From contig LVAS01000059.1 of the NCBI GenBank assembly GCA_001603035.1, positions 62,001 through 126,000 of the forward strand: 64,000 nt of DNA. Direction: 5' to 3'. The notes under the pieces were generated by a model. It saw only the letters and a program-made list of their open reading frames with translations, was not told where the DNA came from and made no database searches. This stretch comes from Clostridiales bacterium Firm_13. GTDB lineage: Bacteria > Bacillota > Clostridia > Saccharofermentanales > Saccharofermentanaceae. Each line of letters opens with the position of its first letter. The first letter of the stretch is position 1. The translations under genes and the position numbers were made by a program. Below, piece by piece: positions 18,343-26,418 of this stretch.

Positions 18343-20460
18343 TTAGCGGAAGATACTGTAAGTCAAAAACAGAGTCGACATCAACGAGGAGACAAGAGAC
18401 ACAACGGTTACTTGTGTATTGAGAGACGGTCCTGCCGTGTCCTTAAAAGGATCGCCAACCGTGTCGCCGACGACGGCGGCTTTATGTGCATCGGATCCTT
18501 TGCCGCCATGGTTGCCCGCTTCAATATACTTCTTCGCATTGTCCCAGAGTCCGCCTGCATTCGACATAAAGAGTGCCAGCAGAAGCCCGCTGACGATATT
18601 GCCGGCGAGATATCCTCCGATTGCCTCGACACCGCCGATAAACCCGACAGCAAGGGTAACGATAATCGCCATCAATCCGGCTGGAATGAGTTCCTTCAAA
18701 GCGCCTACCGTCGCGATGTCGATGCATTTCTCATATTCGGGCTCCACGCCGTGAACGCCTTCTTTGAGACCGACGATCTCTTTGAATTGGCGATGTATCT
18801 CGGCAACCATCCGCTGCGCGTTACGATCGACGCCAAGCATTAGCATCGCGGAGAAAACAGCGGGAATCGCAGCACCGACAAGTAATCCGAAGAAGACCAA
18901 AGGATTCAGAATATCGAAGGTCTCGATCCCCTTAAGTGTGATTCCCTCCTGAGCGGCTTCGGCAACCGCTACATTGACCTCACTCATAAAGGTTCCGAGA
19001 AGAGCAATGATCGTAAGCCCTGCGGCGCCGATCGCAAATCCCTTTGTAACGGCTTTTACCGTGTTGCCGGCACTGTCCAGTTCATCGGTCACCTCAAGTG
19101 CCGTATCGCCGAGGCCGCCCATCTCGACAAGGCCTCTGGCATTATCGACAATCGGCCCGTACGCATCGTTCGAGATAATCATTCCAACAATCGAAAGCAT
19201 GCCGACCGCCGCCATCGCGATTCCGAACATACCGTAAGTCGGGTCATCCGGATTGAGAGGCGCACAGATCTGGTAAGCGGCCAAAGCCGAGATCGCAATT
19301 CCGACCATAGCCGGAAGTACGCTGAGAAAGCCGTAGGAAACACCTGAGAGAATTGTAAATGCCGGCCCCGATTTAGAGGCGTTCGATACATATCGGACGG
19401 GATGCTTGTTATCGTTTGTAAAGAAATCACTGACAATTCCGATAAGCGTTCCGACAAGAAGTCCCACGGTCATCGCCGCCCAAATACGCCAACCGTATTC
19501 CTTGTTAAAGAATAGGAAAGTCGCCAAAGCCGTGAAGCCCGCAAAAAGTGCGGTCGTAATATACGTACTCATATTGAGAGCCCGCGTCGGGTTCGCCTTC
19601 TTCCCCATTCTGGCAAGCAGCACCCCGATTGAGGAGGCAAGAAGTCCCAACGCTGCATAGCAGAAAACCATCGGAACAAAGCTCTCGCGATTCAGCGCGA
19701 TTGCCATAACGAGTGCCGCCGCCATCGATGCGACATTGGAATCGAAAAGATCGGCGCCCATACCGGCGACATCACCTACGTTGTCGCCCACATTATCGGC
19801 GATAACGGCAGGATTTCTGGGATCGTCTTCCGGGATACCCAGCTCCACTTTCCCGACAAGGTCGGCGCTGATATCCGCTGTCTTTGTAAATATCCCGCCG
19901 CCCGCCTTAGCAAACAACGCAAGGCTCGACGCGCCGAAGCTAAATCCCAGCACGGAACTCGAATCGCCGTTCGTTACCATGTATACGATTGTCACGCCGA
20001 GAAGACTCGCTCCTACGACAGCCATGCCCATGACGGCACCGCCGCGAAAACCCGCCATAAAGGAAGGGCGAATTCCCTTGGTCGCAGCTTCTGCCGCTTT
20101 CATATTGGCGATTGTCGCGACCGCAATGCCGATCTTCCCGGCAAGAGCGGAAAGAACCGTTCCGAAAACATAGGAGATCGCCATCAGGACATTGGTCATA
20201 GGAGACTTCGCCGACCAGATCGGACTTGGAAGGAAAAGAAGAATCAGAATCGTGGCGGCGCCCGCAAAGCGAGCGAGAAGCAGGTACTCTCTGCGGAGGA
20301 AGGTGTTGGCGCCCTTACCGATGAGTGCGCCGATTCGATGGATCGTCTCATTGGAAGAAGGCTGTCTCTTCACCCAGAAGAAGAAGTACAGCGCGACGCC
20401 AAAGGAGACCAACGAAATGATAATGGCAGCAATGTACGCAATTGTAATTGTGAATGTCAT
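18343..20460 (-). CDS. hppA: Membrane-bound proton-translocating pyrophosphatase
   Basis: A 705-residue protein with about 16 membrane helices that couples pyrophosphate hydrolysis to ion export. The catalytic loop reads DISADLVGKVELGIPEDDPRNPA near residue 200, followed by ADNVGDNVGDVAGMGADLF; a second magnesium/PPi site is DNAKKYIE with DTVGDPFKDTAGPS near the C-terminus. The ion/cofactor signature near residue 465 is GNTVKAVTKG. A Lys at the position that is Ala in potassium-dependent enzymes predicts a potassium-independent H+ pump. AAGGAG stands 8 nt before the ATG. It is monocistronic with a strong terminator. Confidence 0.95.
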   Translation of the reverse strand: MTFTITIAYIAAIIISLVSFGVALYFFFWVKRQPSSNETIHRIGALIGKGANTFLRREYLLLARFAGAATILILLFLPSPIWSAKSPMTNVLMAISYVFGTVLSALAGKIGIAVATIANMKAAEAATKGIRPSFMAGFRGGAVMGMAVVGASLLGVTIVYMVTNGDSSSVLGFSFGASSLALFAKAGGGIFTKTADISADLVGKVELGIPEDDPRNPAVIADNVGDNVGDVAGMGADLFDSNVASMAAALVMAIALNRESFVPMVFCYAALGLLASSIGVLLARMGKKANPTRALNMSTYITTALFAGFTALATFLFFNKEYGWRIWAAMTVGLLVGTLIGIVSDFFTNDNKHPVRYVSNASKSGPAFTILSGVSYGFLSVLPAMVGIAISALAAYQICAPLNPDDPTYGMFGIAMAAVGMLSIVGMIISNDAYGPIVDNARGLVEMGGLGDTALEVTDELDSAGNTVKAVTKGFAIGAAGLTIIALLGTFMSEVNVAVAEAAQEGITLKGIETFDILNPLVFFGLLVGAAIPAVFSAMLMLGVDRNAQRMVAEIHRQFKEIVGLKEGVHGVEPEYEKCIDIATVGALKELIPAGLMAIIVTLAVGFIGGVEAIGGYLAGNIVSGLLLALFMSNAGGLWDNAKKYIEAGNHGGKGSDAHKAAVVGDTVGDPFKDTAGPSLNTQVTVVSLVSSLMSTLFLTYSIFR

Positions 20461-20716
20461 TCTCTACGCTCCTTACATCTCTCATTTCCGGTCGCCCGGA
20501 AGGCTCTTGCATCTTCGATGATTCGAGATAAACCAAAATCATCTACTTTAAAGATACCACAAAGATGCCGCACAATAACGGCGTTATCACATTGAGCGCA
20601 GAAAAATTATCGGACATTTTTGTGCATATTGCACACCATTCTATTCTTAATGATTTTCATTCACCAAAAATGCAAATATTTGAAAGAGATTTGAAAATGC
20701 GCGCGCAAGCGAAACG

Positions 20717-23134
20717 TTACGTCTTTTTCAACGAGCGCAACGCCGTTTGCATTCCTCTCATGGCATGACCATTGAGAAAGAGAACGATTCCCGAGACTGT
20801 CTGCCCGTTAATCAGGCCGTTCGACAGATTGGCGAGCCCCCGAAGCGGCATGTCTTCCAAAGCCCGTTTCTTCATGCTCTCCTGATTAGGATCAGTCTCT
20901 TTTTCGGCAGCTTGCGAATATAAGAAATGAATCAAACGAACGACCATGCGCCCGCGCAACGTCGATCGCAATTCCTGCAATGTCACATTGGGCTCGAACG
21001 TTCCTTTCCGCCATACGGGAAGCGGATCGGGCCGGTATCCGAGCAGCGCTTCGAATTGGTCCGCCGGAAAAGATGCGTCACCCTGACGTAATTGCTCGTA
21101 GCAGGGCGCGCTCCGACGGTAGTCCGGCCAAGTTCCGGTTTCCTCTTCTTCGATGACAACCGTTGCGCGAAGCCGGATATCGCGCGAAGAAGATGCGGCG
21201 ACGATCGCGTAAGTTCCGGGGATTGTCTGGAATCCTGGTTTTTTTACGTTATAGGCAGAAAACGTGTGCTCATCGAGCTCGATTCGCAGTGTCCCCTCCT
21301 CTCCGCTCGCAAGGAAAATCTTTCCGAATCCTCTGAGTTCGCGAACCGGTCGAAAGATCGGAGACGGAGGATTCTCCGCGTAGATCTGAACAATCTCCGC
21401 CGCGTCGCGATTCCCGATATTGCAGAGAGTCACTTCCGCAATTCTTTTTCGATCGCTCTCTTCGCGTATTCGAAGGGATCGGTACTCGAATTGCGAATAG
21501 GAAAGTCCAAATCCAAAAGGAAAGAGAACTTCTTTCTCTGCCGCGTCATAATAGCGATAACCGACAAAAATACTCTCGCGATATTCGGATCTGCGAATGT
21601 GTCCGCAATACGGGACCGCAGGGCAGTCCGACAACCGGAGCGGATATGATTGAGCCAGCTTTCCGCAAGGTGAATAATCACCGGTAATCAGGCTTACGAC
21701 AGCTTCCGCCGTCGCCTCTCCGCCGAGGTGACAATGGAGAACCGCATTCACCCGGGATAACCATGGCATCGCAACCGGAGCGCCGCCGAAAAGAACGACG
21801 ACCGTCTCGGGGTTCGCCTCAGAAACAGCCGCCAGGAGGGCATTCTGACACGCCGGCAGATCGAGACTCGACCGGTCCTCTCCCTCGGTCTCGTATTCGT
21901 CCGGAAGACCCGCGAAAACGACAACGCGACGATTCTCCCGGGCAAGTCGGACGGCTTCGTTCATGCGGGCCTCCGCATCTTCTTCCTCGCGACCCGAGAG
22001 AAAATACCCGGGGGTATATTGATACGAGATCGATCGCGCTTCGAGAACATCGGTAATGCCGAGAACACGAATCGGATTAATTCTTGAACTTCCGCTTCCC
22101 TGATACCTTGTCCGGACTGCCATCAATCCGATAATAACGAGTTCTTCGCCGGGCGGGATCGGGAGCGCGCCGTTATTTTTAAGAAGAACCGCCGATTCTC
22201 TTGCGGCCCGCTCTGCGAACTTGTGTGCGTGCTCATACAGGTCCTTATGATTCGAAGGCGCCGGTCGTGAGCGCCGGGCAAGCGTAACAACCCTGGCCGC
22301 CGACGTTGTGAGCATTTCCTCGGATAACTCTCCCCGGCGAACGGATTCGACGAGAACGGCGTCATTATCGCCGTAGGTCGAAGGCATTTCAAGATCAAGT
22401 CCGGCTCCTATCCCCCGCACACGGTCGTTCACCGCGCCCCAATCGGACATGACAAGTCCTTCAAATCCCCATTCTTCGCGAAGAATATCGCGGAGAAGGC
22501 GCTCATTCTCACTGGCGTAAACACCGTTGACCTTGTTGTAAGAGCACATGACCGTCTCGGGAGAAGCTTTCTTGACAGCGATCTCAAAAGCGCGCAAATA
22601 GATCTCGCGCAACGCGCGTTCGTCGACGATTGAGTCGTTGACGAAGCGGGCTTTTTCCTGACTGTTCGCCGCAAAGTGCTTGAGGGACGCGCCGACGCCC
22701 TTACTCTGCAGGCCGAGAATCATCGCGGCACCCAGTTCGCCGGAAAGGAACGGGTCCTCGGAGAAATACTCGAAACTACGCCCGCAGAGCGGCGTTCTCT
22801 TAATGTTGACGCCCGGTCCGAGAACGACGCCGACCTCCTGATCCGCCGCCTCCGCGGCGAGGAATTCTCCCAACTCCCGCAGGAGGTCACGGTCAAAGGA
22901 ACAGGCGGTCGCACACGCGGTCGGAAAACATGTCGCGGGCCTTGATGGTCCGAAGCCTTGAGAGCCTTCCTCCGACTCCTGTTTGCGCAGTCCGTGCGGG
23001 CCGTCTGACATCCGAAGCGCGGGAATCTCCAATCTCGGTATCGGTTTCGTTCTCCAGGAATCAAGGCCGGAGCAAAGAGAAGCTTTCTCTTCCAGAGTCA
23101 TCCGCGCAAGCGAGTCCGAACTTATGGTATTCAT
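20717..23134 (-). CDS. Glycoside hydrolase family 3 beta-glucosidase
   Basis: The start is MNTISSDSLARMTLEEKASL, with GGGAGG five nt before it; the 83 extra codons of the track ORF cover the promoter region and are discarded. The 805-residue enzyme has the GH3 N-terminal barrel with nucleophile Asp near residue 229 (LVMSDWGAVND), the KHFAAN substrate-binding block, the C-terminal alpha/beta sandwich (VVFAGLPDEYETEGEDR, where an acid/base Glu is expected) and a fibronectin-III-like end domain. A further C-terminal tail of about 100 residues is present. It has no signal peptide, so it likely acts in the cytoplasm on imported beta-glucosides. Substrate linkage cannot be decided. Confidence 0.9.
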   Translation of the reverse strand: MNTISSDSLARMTLEEKASLCSGLDSWRTKPIPRLEIPALRMSDGPHGLRKQESEEGSQGFGPSRPATCFPTACATACSFDRDLLRELGEFLAAEAADQEVGVVLGPGVNIKRTPLCGRSFEYFSEDPFLSGELGAAMILGLQSKGVGASLKHFAANSQEKARFVNDSIVDERALREIYLRAFEIAVKKASPETVMCSYNKVNGVYASENERLLRDILREEWGFEGLVMSDWGAVNDRVRGIGAGLDLEMPSTYGDNDAVLVESVRRGELSEEMLTTSAARVVTLARRSRPAPSNHKDLYEHAHKFAERAARESAVLLKNNGALPIPPGEELVIIGLMAVRTRYQGSGSSRINPIRVLGITDVLEARSISYQYTPGYFLSGREEEDAEARMNEAVRLARENRRVVVFAGLPDEYETEGEDRSSLDLPACQNALLAAVSEANPETVVVLFGGAPVAMPWLSRVNAVLHCHLGGEATAEAVVSLITGDYSPCGKLAQSYPLRLSDCPAVPYCGHIRRSEYRESIFVGYRYYDAAEKEVLFPFGFGLSYSQFEYRSLRIREESDRKRIAEVTLCNIGNRDAAEIVQIYAENPPSPIFRPVRELRGFGKIFLASGEEGTLRIELDEHTFSAYNVKKPGFQTIPGTYAIVAASSSRDIRLRATVVIEEEETGTWPDYRRSAPCYEQLRQGDASFPADQFEALLGYRPDPLPVWRKGTFEPNVTLQELRSTLRGRMVVRLIHFLYSQAAEKETDPNQESMKKRALEDMPLRGLANLSNGLINGQTVSGIVLFLNGHAMRGMQTALRSLKKT

Positions 23135-23230
23135 AACGGCCTCCCGAAAATCTGAATAATTCCATTGTAGCATGCGCCCGCATCCGAGGGATCCCTTACA
23201 GTTTCTCTCGTTTAGAATCCGTCGGAGGGT

Positions 23231-23259
23231 TTGAAAAAGCCGGCAATTCATGTCATAAT
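23231..23259 (+). promoter_or_regulatory. Promoter of ssrA (tmRNA)
   Basis: TTGAAA (23231-23236), a 17-nt spacer and CATAAT (23254-23259), each one base off consensus, end 14 nt before the mature 5' end of tmRNA. Confidence 0.65.
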
Positions 23260-23273
23260 ACGGATGCGCACAT

Positions 23274-23656
23274 GGGGGCGTACTGGTTTCGACGGGGTCG
23301 TTGAGACTGGGGAAGCGGGTAGAGGATTCTCGTTGGCCTCTCAAAAAAACGGGAAATGCAAGTAATTGCAAACAACAAAACACAACTCGTAGCTGCTTAA
23401 TCAGCCACGCATTCCACCGGCCGATCTGCTGGCCGGACTCGGGATGTCAGATAGCAGACCTTACCCGTCGGCAGGTTAAACGGGGAAACGCCATAGCCTA
23501 AGCTTTGCGGTTATGATGTACTTATGAAGCTACCGGGCGTCACAGCCTGTCAGTCGGGCTTGTGACAGAGGGGAATACTCTATACACTGACTGCACCCGG
23601 AGATGCTCCAGAGGATAAGGTTTCGGACAGGGGTTCGATTCCCCTCGCCTCCACCA
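23274..23656 (+). ncRNA. ssrA: Transfer-messenger RNA (tmRNA)
   Basis: A one-piece tmRNA of 383 nt. The 5' end GGGGGCGTACTGGTTTCGACGGGG and 3' end GGTTCGATTCCCCTCGCCTCCACCA form the Ala-tRNA-like domain. GGGGGCG pairs with CGCCTCC (one G-U), the discriminator is A and CCA is encoded. The internal tag frame begins at GCA 23368. The RNA rescues stalled ribosomes and tags the nascent chain for proteolysis, together with SmpB, which is not encoded in this window. A terminator hairpin follows directly. Confidence 0.97.
23368..23400 (+). other. tmRNA proteolysis-tag reading frame
   Basis: Reading from the resume codon GCA gives A-N-N-K-T-Q-L-V-A-A followed by TAA. The VAA end fits the ClpXP/ClpAP-type degron found at the end of most tags (usually LAA or VAA). 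The resume codon was chosen because it is the only GCA in the expected position leading to an AA-stop ending. Confidence 0.85.
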
Positions 23657-23661
23657 AATAG

Positions 23662-23698
23662 TGACGGAAGCATAAAATGAATGCTTCCGTCATTTCTT
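23662..23698 (+). terminator. Terminator of ssrA
   Basis: TGACGGAAGCA and TGCTTCCGTCA form a perfect 11-bp stem with a 9-nt loop, followed by TTTCTTTCTTC, six nt after the tmRNA CCA. It may also serve the convergent ATPase gene. Confidence 0.85.
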
Positions 23699-23730
23699 TC
23701 TTCTGCTAAAACAATTGCGTTGCAATTCAA

Positions 23731-25026
23731 TCAACCGTTGACTTCTTCCACCGCATACAACGGCAGGTTCACGAGCCAGTCTTCCTTCTTATAATTTGCC
23801 ATAGATGTGCGGACCGAGACCTTAGGTTCGAATTTCTCTTTATATATTCGCAGGCTCTTGGCCTTTAAGTTGACCTCCGCCTTGACCTCCACTGGGATGA
23901 TCTGCTCGCCGGTGTCGATGACGAAATCCATCTCGCAGGAGCCACGGTCATTGGTGTAATAGTAGACGCTCAGATCCTCGATGGTCTTGAGTTGCTGGCA
24001 GACATACTGCTCGGTGAGCGCGCCTTTGAACTCAGTGAACAGATCATTACCATCCAGAAGCGTCTGTTGACGAAGGCCGGTCATGCAGCCAAGAAGGCCC
24101 ACATCTACGACAAACAGCTTAAAGGCTCGCAAGTCCTCATAGGCTTTCAGCGGTATGCCCGCCGCATTTACGCGGCTGACCTTGTGGACAAGTCCGCAGT
24201 CGGTGAGCCACATAATGGCAGTTTCATATTCCTTCGCCCGTCCGCCCTCGCGGACAAGACCATATATAAACTTCTTGTTTTCTTTGGCAAGTTGAGATGG
24301 GATGCTGTTCCAGATCATGCGAATCTTCGGCACGATTTCATAAGGCGCGTGTTTGGAAAAGTCTTGCTCATAGGCGGCGAGGATACGTTTCTGAATGTCG
24401 CGCACCTCATGAAAGTCCTTACTCTCCGCAAAACTCTGCACCGCCTCCGGCATTCCTCCCACAAAATAGTAGTGCTTGAGTGCATCAACATATGTTTGTT
24501 TGAAGGAAGTGATCATCCCATAGTCACGCGTATCCAGCAGATCCGCAAAGCGCTCGTTTCCCGTCGCTTTCAAGAATTCTTTGAAAGACAGCGGATAGAG
24601 CTTGAGGAAATCCACCTTCCCCACTGGGAATGAAGTACCGCCGTGCAGCGCGATACCAAGCAGCGAACCTGCGCAGACAATGTGATACTGCGGCGCATTT
24701 TCGTAGAAATATTTGAGCGAGGAAAGAGCTCTCGGCACTTCCTGCACCTCATCGAAAATGAGCAGCGTATTATTCGGCTCAATCTTATGGCCGATAAAAA
24801 CCTCAAGCCCCAGAATGATGCGGTCGATATCCAAATCTGAAGAGAATAGCTCGGCCATCCTAGAGTTGGAGTCAAAATTTATATAGACAGTGTTCACATA
24901 CGCCTTACTGCCGAACTCCTTCATCAACCAAGTCTTACCGACCTGACGTGCGCCTTCAATGATCAACGGCTTTCGGCGTTTGCTTTCCTTCCATTTATAG
25001 AGTTTTTCGATGGCAATACGGTACAT
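23731..25026 (-). CDS. AAA_14 / DUF4143 ATP-binding protein
   Basis: A 431-residue protein with Walker A GARQVGKTW at residues 25-33 and Walker B LLIFDEVQE near 90, followed by the C-terminal DUF4143 region, which ends in a PD-(D/E)XK-like pattern (EMDFVID...IPVEVKAE). This family is widespread, often multi-copy and patchy in anaerobic bacteria and archaea, and its function is unproven. GGAGG precedes the ATG at ideal spacing and a promoter lies upstream. It sits tail-to-tail with ssrA, a frequent landing site for mobile DNA, but I see no integrase or duplicated tmRNA end. Confidence 0.88.
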   Translation of the reverse strand: MYRIAIEKLYKWKESKRRKPLIIEGARQVGKTWLMKEFGSKAYVNTVYINFDSNSRMAELFSSDLDIDRIILGLEVFIGHKIEPNNTLLIFDEVQEVPRALSSLKYFYENAPQYHIVCAGSLLGIALHGGTSFPVGKVDFLKLYPLSFKEFLKATGNERFADLLDTRDYGMITSFKQTYVDALKHYYFVGGMPEAVQSFAESKDFHEVRDIQKRILAAYEQDFSKHAPYEIVPKIRMIWNSIPSQLAKENKKFIYGLVREGGRAKEYETAIMWLTDCGLVHKVSRVNAAGIPLKAYEDLRAFKLFVVDVGLLGCMTGLRQQTLLDGNDLFTEFKGALTEQYVCQQLKTIEDLSVYYYTNDRGSCEMDFVIDTGEQIIPVEVKAEVNLKAKSLRIYKEKFEPKVSVRTSMANYKKEDWLVNLPLYAVEEVNG

Positions 25027-25056
25027 GTACTGACCTCCATTTCATGATATGAATAC

Positions 25057-25085
25057 AGAATAGCAAGATATCACACTTTTATCAA
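25057..25085 (-). promoter_or_regulatory. Promoter of the AAA_14 gene
   Basis: Minus strand: TTGATA (25080-25085), 17 nt, TATTCT (25057-25062), 30 nt before the ATG. Confidence 0.6.
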
Positions 25086-25299
25086 CGAATTTTCGTAGCG
25101 TGAGCACACTTTTTACGACGAATAACTGTATTCTGTATAAATTTCGCCGCTTACACACGAAACACCCATGAAGTCGGCAATACCCGGTTCCTCTTCAAAT
25201 CTTTATGTCTGTTCGGCATCGGTCTCCTCGTTCCTTCCCTGCATTCGCTTCGGTGGTGTAAAATATGGGGAGGCGATTTGTACTTTGCGGGAGAAAAAA

Positions 25300-26049
25300 A
25301 TGCTAAGCGACTTATACGTAACGGGCGTCAAATTGGATAGAGAGATCCCCGCAGAAAGCTATCTTTACAACTTACCGGCAATCCGACATCTCCGAGAAAC
25401 AGATGAATTACCGATCCGTAAACGTGTGACCTTCTTCGTCGGGGAGAACGGAATCGGCAAATCCACACTTATTGAAGCGATCGCTGTGTCGATGGGCTTT
25501 AATCCCGAGGGAGGAACAAGAAATTTCAATTTTTCTACGGCAGACTCTCACTCGGAACTGTATCAATACTTGACCGTTTGCAAAGGCGTTAAGCGGAATC
25601 GGGACGGGTTCTTTTTACGAGCGGAGAGCTTCTATAACGTAGCGTCCAATATAGATGAAATGGATGCGGAGCCTTCGCTCGGAGCGCCGGTTATCCAAAG
25701 TTATGGGGGCGTCTCCCTACACAAGCAATCGCACGGCGAGAGCTTTATGGCATTGGCGGAGAATCGCTTCGGAGGTCAGGGATTGTATCTTCTGGACGAA
25801 CCGGAGGCGGCGCTATCTCCCTCGCGCCTTATGCGTCTGATCTGTCTCATCGATGATTTGGTCAAACGAGATTCTCAATTTATCATATCTACGCATTCGC
25901 CCATTCTTATGGCTTTTCCGGAGGCGGAGGTTCTCGAACTCTCCGAGGTCGGGATTTTTGCCGTTCCGTATCAGGAGACGGAGCATTTCCGTACTACCAA
26001 ACAATTTTTGAACGCGCCGGAGCAGATGCTGAAGTATTTACTCGAATGA
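25300..26049 (+). CDS. Predicted AAA/ABC-type ATPase (COG3910-like)
   Basis: The ATG at 25300 (MLSDLYVTGVKLDRE) has GGGAG upstream; the 44 extra codons of the track ORF are dropped. Walker A is GENGIGKST at residues 48-56, the signature-like motif is HGESF, Walker B is GLYLLDEPEAALSP and the H-loop is ISTHSP. This order is that of SMC/ABC-type ATPases without a coiled coil. The block GFNPEGGTRNFNFST is characteristic of this short stand-alone family. No membrane or effector partner gene is adjacent. Its role is unknown; relatives are sometimes found in defence or repair settings, but nothing here proves that. Confidence 0.82.
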   Translation: MLSDLYVTGVKLDREIPAESYLYNLPAIRHLRETDELPIRKRVTFFVGENGIGKSTLIEAIAVSMGFNPEGGTRNFNFSTADSHSELYQYLTVCKGVKRNRDGFFLRAESFYNVASNIDEMDAEPSLGAPVIQSYGGVSLHKQSHGESFMALAENRFGGQGLYLLDEPEAALSPSRLMRLICLIDDLVKRDSQFIISTHSPILMAFPEAEVLELSEVGIFAVPYQETEHFRTTKQFLNAPEQMLKYLLE

Positions 26050-26082
26050 TTATCATTTGCCGTTCAGACGAGAGAATAATAA

Positions 26083-26418
26083 ATGACAGCGCAAATCAAT
26101 GTCTCTCCCCAACGCAAAGATTCCGAGACAAGAAAGAGAATCCGAATTATCGGCATCCTATGCGACACTCTTCTTGTTGCGATTGCCGTTTTCGTTTTCA
26201 GACACGAAAGACTCGGAAACTGTCCTTCAATGCGACTATATCTTGAAAGTCGAGAGCAAGAACTAACGTCCTCTCTTTTCGAGCGGAATGGTTGGTGTTC
26301 TTCTATGGGCTTCCGGTCCCGGTTTGACTCAAAACCATCTCCTCATAATGCCCCCCTTGTCGGATCAATTCTCGATGGGTACCGATCTCCTGAATTCGAC
26401 CGTCGCCAATCACAATAA
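26083..26418 (+). CDS. Possible small membrane protein (doubtful)
   Basis: A 111-codon frame begins 33 nt after the ATPase stop. It has a polar N-terminus of about 22 residues and one likely membrane helix (IIGILCDTLLVAIAVFVF). No good ribosome site precedes it. Its last 116 nt run antisense into the end of the ABC exporter gene, where the codons are probably only a shadow. The first 70 codons may be real; I do not recognise the product. The rest of 26050-26302 holds no other recognisable feature. Confidence 0.2.
   Translation: MTAQINVSPQRKDSETRKRIRIIGILCDTLLVAIAVFVFRHERLGNCPSMRLYLESREQELTSSLFERNGWCSSMGFRSRFDSKPSPHNAPLVGSILDGYRSPEFDRRQSQ

Noticed and set aside
23530-23730. 66-aa minus-strand ORF with GGGEGNRTPV
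   Set aside because: It is the antisense of the tmRNA 3' half, a well-known spurious gene call.
23641-26302. Duplicate of the tmRNA 3' end as attachment-site evidence of a genomic island
   Set aside because: I looked for a second copy of CCCCTCGCCTCCACCA downstream and saw none, and no integrase is present.
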